This document shows positions 45,511 to 47,371 of a stretch of DNA of 47,371 nucleotides, piece by piece. A program made the position numbers and the translations under genes. The notes beneath the pieces are model-generated. The model made no database searches. It was not told the DNA's origin and worked only from the letters and a program-made list of their open reading frames with translations. This DNA is from Draconibacterium orientale (GTDB taxonomy: Bacteria > Bacteroidota > Bacteroidia > Bacteroidales > UBA1556): assembly GCA_020718275.1 (NCBI GenBank), contig DYSI01000009.1, forward strand, positions 1-47,371. Direction: 5' to 3'. Position 1 is the stretch's first letter, and each line of letters opens with the position of its first letter.

Positions 45511-46929
45511 ATGAAATATCTAATTCTAATTTCGCTCTTTTTAAGCTTAAATGCAGCAGTATATGCTCAAAATGAAGGCTATAAAATCCAAGTAAAATTA
45601 AACAATTCCAGCGACACGAGCTTACTGCTGGTGAGTTATTATGGCAATACAAATCAAATTGCGGACACCGCATTTCTAAAAAATGGCAGCTATATCTTTA
45701 CGGGAGATAAAGCACTTGGTGGCGGCATCTATTTAGTTGTATTCCAAAACAAACAATATTTTGAGCTTGTAATTGATAAGGAACAACATTTTTCCATCCA
45801 AACCGACCCTGCAGACCCTATAAATCAAATGATTATAAAAAACTCAAAGGATAATTTGGCGTTTTATTCTTACTTGAAAAACATCAATTCACTTGGCAAA
45901 AAAGATCAGGAGCTTAATCAAAAATACAAAGATTTAGAAGGAGAAAAGGAGAAGCAAGCACAATTAAAAATAGAGATTGACACCTTAACAGCTCAGATTA
46001 AAAAAACAAAGCAGGATTTCATAGACCTGCAAGCTGAAAGCCTTTTTGCTAAAATTCTGATGGCCTCTAAAGAGCCCGAAATCCCAACGGTTTTACCTTT
46101 AAAAGACGATGGTACACCTGACAGTGCATACATCTATAAATATTATAAGATGCATTATTTTGACGATTTCGACTTTGCGGACGAACGTTTACTGAGGACA
46201 CCCATTTATGCAAATAAAATTAAGCGATATTTTAAAAATGTACTCATTCAAAACCCAGATACACTTATCAAAGAGTCCATTGCCATTATCGAAAAATCAA
46301 AACCCAATAAAGAAACCTACAAATACACGATTTGGTATTTTACTTATGAATCAGAAACCAGCCAGATTATGGGAATGGATGAGGTTTTTGTTGCCCTTGG
46401 AAAGAAATATTATGTTACTGGTGAGGCATATTGGACCAATGAAATCGTGCTCGAAAGAATGAAAAAACGCATCAACACCCTCGACCGATTGCTGATTGGA
46501 AATCAAGCGCCAAATTTGGTAATGCAGGACACCGCATTCAAATTACAAAGTTTGCATGCGGTGAATGCAAAATACACCATGGTTGTATTTTGGGATCCTG
46601 ATTGTGGCCATTGCAAACACGAAATCAGCGATTTGATAAGTTGGTACAATGAAGATGCAAGCAAGTATGATGTGAAAATATTTGCAGTCTGCGCCGATAC
46701 TAATATGGTGAAAATGACCAAAAAAATTCATGAATATAAAATCAAAGCATGGATAAATGTCGATGGACCACGGAGTTTAACCGAAAACTATCACGAATTA
46801 TATGATATCATCTCCACTCCTACTATTTATTTATTGGATGAGCAAAAAAACATAATTGCCAAACGCTTGAATGCTAAACAAAATATCGATTTTATCAAAC
46901 GGGATTACGATTTAAAAATGAAAAAGTAG
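45511..46929 (+). CDS. TlpA-like thioredoxin-fold envelope protein with DUF4369/DUF5106-type N-terminus
   Basis: A 472-residue exported protein: signal peptide about 1-19 (MKYLILISLFLSLNAAVYAQ); a beta-rich N-terminal domain of the DUF4369 kind (about 22-110); a helical coiled-coil region around 120-170 rich in Lys and Glu, with a DUF5106-like part following; and a C-terminal thioredoxin domain from about 330. The redox site is Cys365-Gly-His-Cys368 in WDPDCGHCKHE, with the cis-Pro in ISTPTIYLLD. Such proteins reduce disulfides in cytochrome c maturation or in other exported proteins. The gene ends in a clear terminator. Confidence 0.9.
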   Translation: MKYLILISLFLSLNAAVYAQNEGYKIQVKLNNSSDTSLLLVSYYGNTNQIADTAFLKNGSYIFTGDKALGGGIYLVVFQNKQYFELVIDKEQHFSIQTDPADPINQMIIKNSKDNLAFYSYLKNINSLGKKDQELNQKYKDLEGEKEKQAQLKIEIDTLTAQIKKTKQDFIDLQAESLFAKILMASKEPEIPTVLPLKDDGTPDSAYIYKYYKMHYFDDFDFADERLLRTPIYANKIKRYFKNVLIQNPDTLIKESIAIIEKSKPNKETYKYTIWYFTYESETSQIMGMDEVFVALGKKYYVTGEAYWTNEIVLERMKKRINTLDRLLIGNQAPNLVMQDTAFKLQSLHAVNAKYTMVVFWDPDCGHCKHEISDLISWYNEDASKYDVKIFAVCADTNMVKMTKKIHEYKIKAWINVDGPRSLTENYHELYDIISTPTIYLLDEQKNIIAKRLNAKQNIDFIKRDYDLKMKK

Positions 46930-46940
46930 TTAACCAGAAT

Positions 46941-46981
46941 AAAAAAAAGAGGCTAATGTATTGAACTTTAGCCTTTTTTTA
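46941..46981 (+). terminator. Rho-independent terminator after the TlpA-like gene
   Basis: Stem arms AGGCTAA (46950-46956) and TTAGCCT (46968-46974), 11-base loop, preceded by eight A and followed by seven T, so the outer A/T runs can extend the stem. It lies 20 bases past the stop codon. Confidence 0.82.
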
Positions 46982-47058
46982 TGTATCAACAAGACGCTGA
47001 AAAAATTTTATAGCAAAGAAAAACCCTACCTCTAACCGCCTTAAAAAAATATAACCCT

Positions 47059-47175
47059 TCAGTAAACTTGAATGGCTGCTGGTAAATAATTTGCATCTCT
47101 TCTATTAATAAACTTTGTACCGCCGCCGGTTCTTTCATTTATGGTATCTATTAACCTGAGTTCGATATAAAAAAT
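47059..47175 (-). pseudogene. Possible C-terminal gene remnant
   Basis: Minus-strand stretch of 38 codons ending in TGA at 47059-47061, bounded upstream by TAA at 47176-47178, with no ATG. It reads like ordinary protein (NERTGGGTKFINRRDANYLP and then AAIQVY), richer in Arg, Gly and Ala than the surrounding noncoding DNA. I do not recognise the family. It may be the surviving 3' end of a lost gene, or chance. Confidence 0.28.
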
Positions 47176-47279
47176 TTAGCCTAAATGTAAAACAATAAGG
47201 ATTGTTTTGTATCTTTATAGTGTTGAAATACAAATATATACAAAAAAATCAATCCTTATGTTTACGAGTTAAAATTTAG
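47171..47279. mobile_element. MITE-like near-palindrome flanked by 9-base direct repeats
   Basis: Inverted arms: left 47186-47212 (core ATAAGGATTGTTTTGTAT) and right 47238-47266, whose complement reads ATAAGGATTG then ATTTTTTTGTAT, so about 18 bases pair with a four-base gap; the outer ends GTAAAAC and GTTTAC also nearly match. AAAATTTAG occurs at 47171-47179 and again at 47271-47279, exactly 100 bases apart, as a target-site duplication would. The enclosed 91 bases are too short for a transposase. Could instead be a regulatory hairpin or the end of a longer element. Confidence 0.4.
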
Positions 47280-47371
47280 TTGAAATCTTTATTACTCATC
47301 TGTAATTGTACCACGCAAATAAAAAATACTTATCCTGCATGAAATATTTTGACGTGAATATAATCAAATTT

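Larger units (their letters stand above)
46982..47371. other. Gene-poor right end of the window
   Basis: About 390 AT-rich bases without an intact gene. It holds a short protein-like fragment on the minus strand and a near-palindromic element flanked by 9-base direct repeats. A reading frame begins at an ATG at about 47339 and runs off the window after 11 codons; nothing supports it. Confidence 0.5.

Noticed and set aside
47059-47279. The fragment as a gene cut by insertion of the palindromic element
   Set aside because: The TAA that closes the fragment lies within the 9-base repeat itself, so it would have been present before any insertion, and the sequence beyond shows no matching frame.
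1-47371. tRNA, rRNA, CRISPR array, phage or complete insertion sequence
   Set aside because: No cloverleaf-like genes, rRNA conserved stretches, regular spacer-repeat arrays, integrase or transposase reading frames were seen.

Overview
This is a gene-dense, AT-rich stretch of a Bacteroidota (Bacteroidetes) chromosome. The assignment rests on several independent signs: a PorV/PorQ-family outer membrane protein next to a giant gingipain-like C25 peptidase of the type IX secretion system (T9SS), a secreted protein with a T9SS type A C-terminal sorting domain, TAnnTTTG promoter -7 boxes, few Shine-Dalgarno sequences, a DUF5063 protein, a TlpA-like protein with an N-terminal domain typical of the phylum, and the gene order rsfS-ftsH-LUD-cdsA-psd. 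I see no rRNA, tRNA, CRISPR array, phage or intact insertion sequence. Order and genus cannot be fixed from the sequence alone.

Layout. 1-224: tail of a probable TonB-dependent receptor. 263-10882 (minus): penicillin acylase-family protein, small lipoprotein, complete FecBCD-type metal-chelate/cobalamin ABC importer, small outer membrane barrel protein, TerC protein, and an operon pairing an MFSD1-like MFS transporter with the dipeptidase PepD, closed by a strong terminator. 11111-19011: birA divergent from the conserved rsfS-ftsH-LUD-cdsA-psd operon, then a minus-strand DUF6962-like membrane protein and xseA-xseB. 19122-23016: rlmD, cvfB and a GT-C-like membrane protein on the plus strand. 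23021-30290 (minus): a PorV/PorQ protein, PorU2-like C25 peptidase and a second GT-C-like membrane protein, packed almost without gaps. 30661-32345: PhnP-like MBL hydrolase and miaA. 32359-33809: a badly decayed nucleoside hydrolase-FmdE fusion gene. 33861-35809 (minus): rdgB and a DHA2-type drug exporter. 36046-40037: acyl-CoA synthetase, dprA and an LptF/LptG permease. 40106-41746 (minus): a T9SS cargo protein abutting rnz. 41990-46929: S9 peptidase, DUF5063 protein, TlpA-like lipid/disulfide protein, terminator. 46982-47371: no intact gene, but a near-palindromic MITE-like element.

Most of the window is housekeeping: proteostasis (FtsH), ribosome hibernation and rRNA/tRNA maturation (RsfS, RlmD, MiaA, RNase Z), phospholipid synthesis (CdsA, Psd), DNA metabolism (XseAB, DprA, RdgB) and envelope building (LptF/G, T9SS parts). 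The accessory points of interest are the MFSD1-like/PepD dipeptide module, the T9SS PorU2 operon carrying a GT-C-like gene, the decayed nucleoside hydrolase-FmdE fusion, and the palindromic element at the right edge. I did not find a convincing wholly new multi-gene system; the MFSD1-like/PepD pair is the best candidate for a functionally undescribed module.
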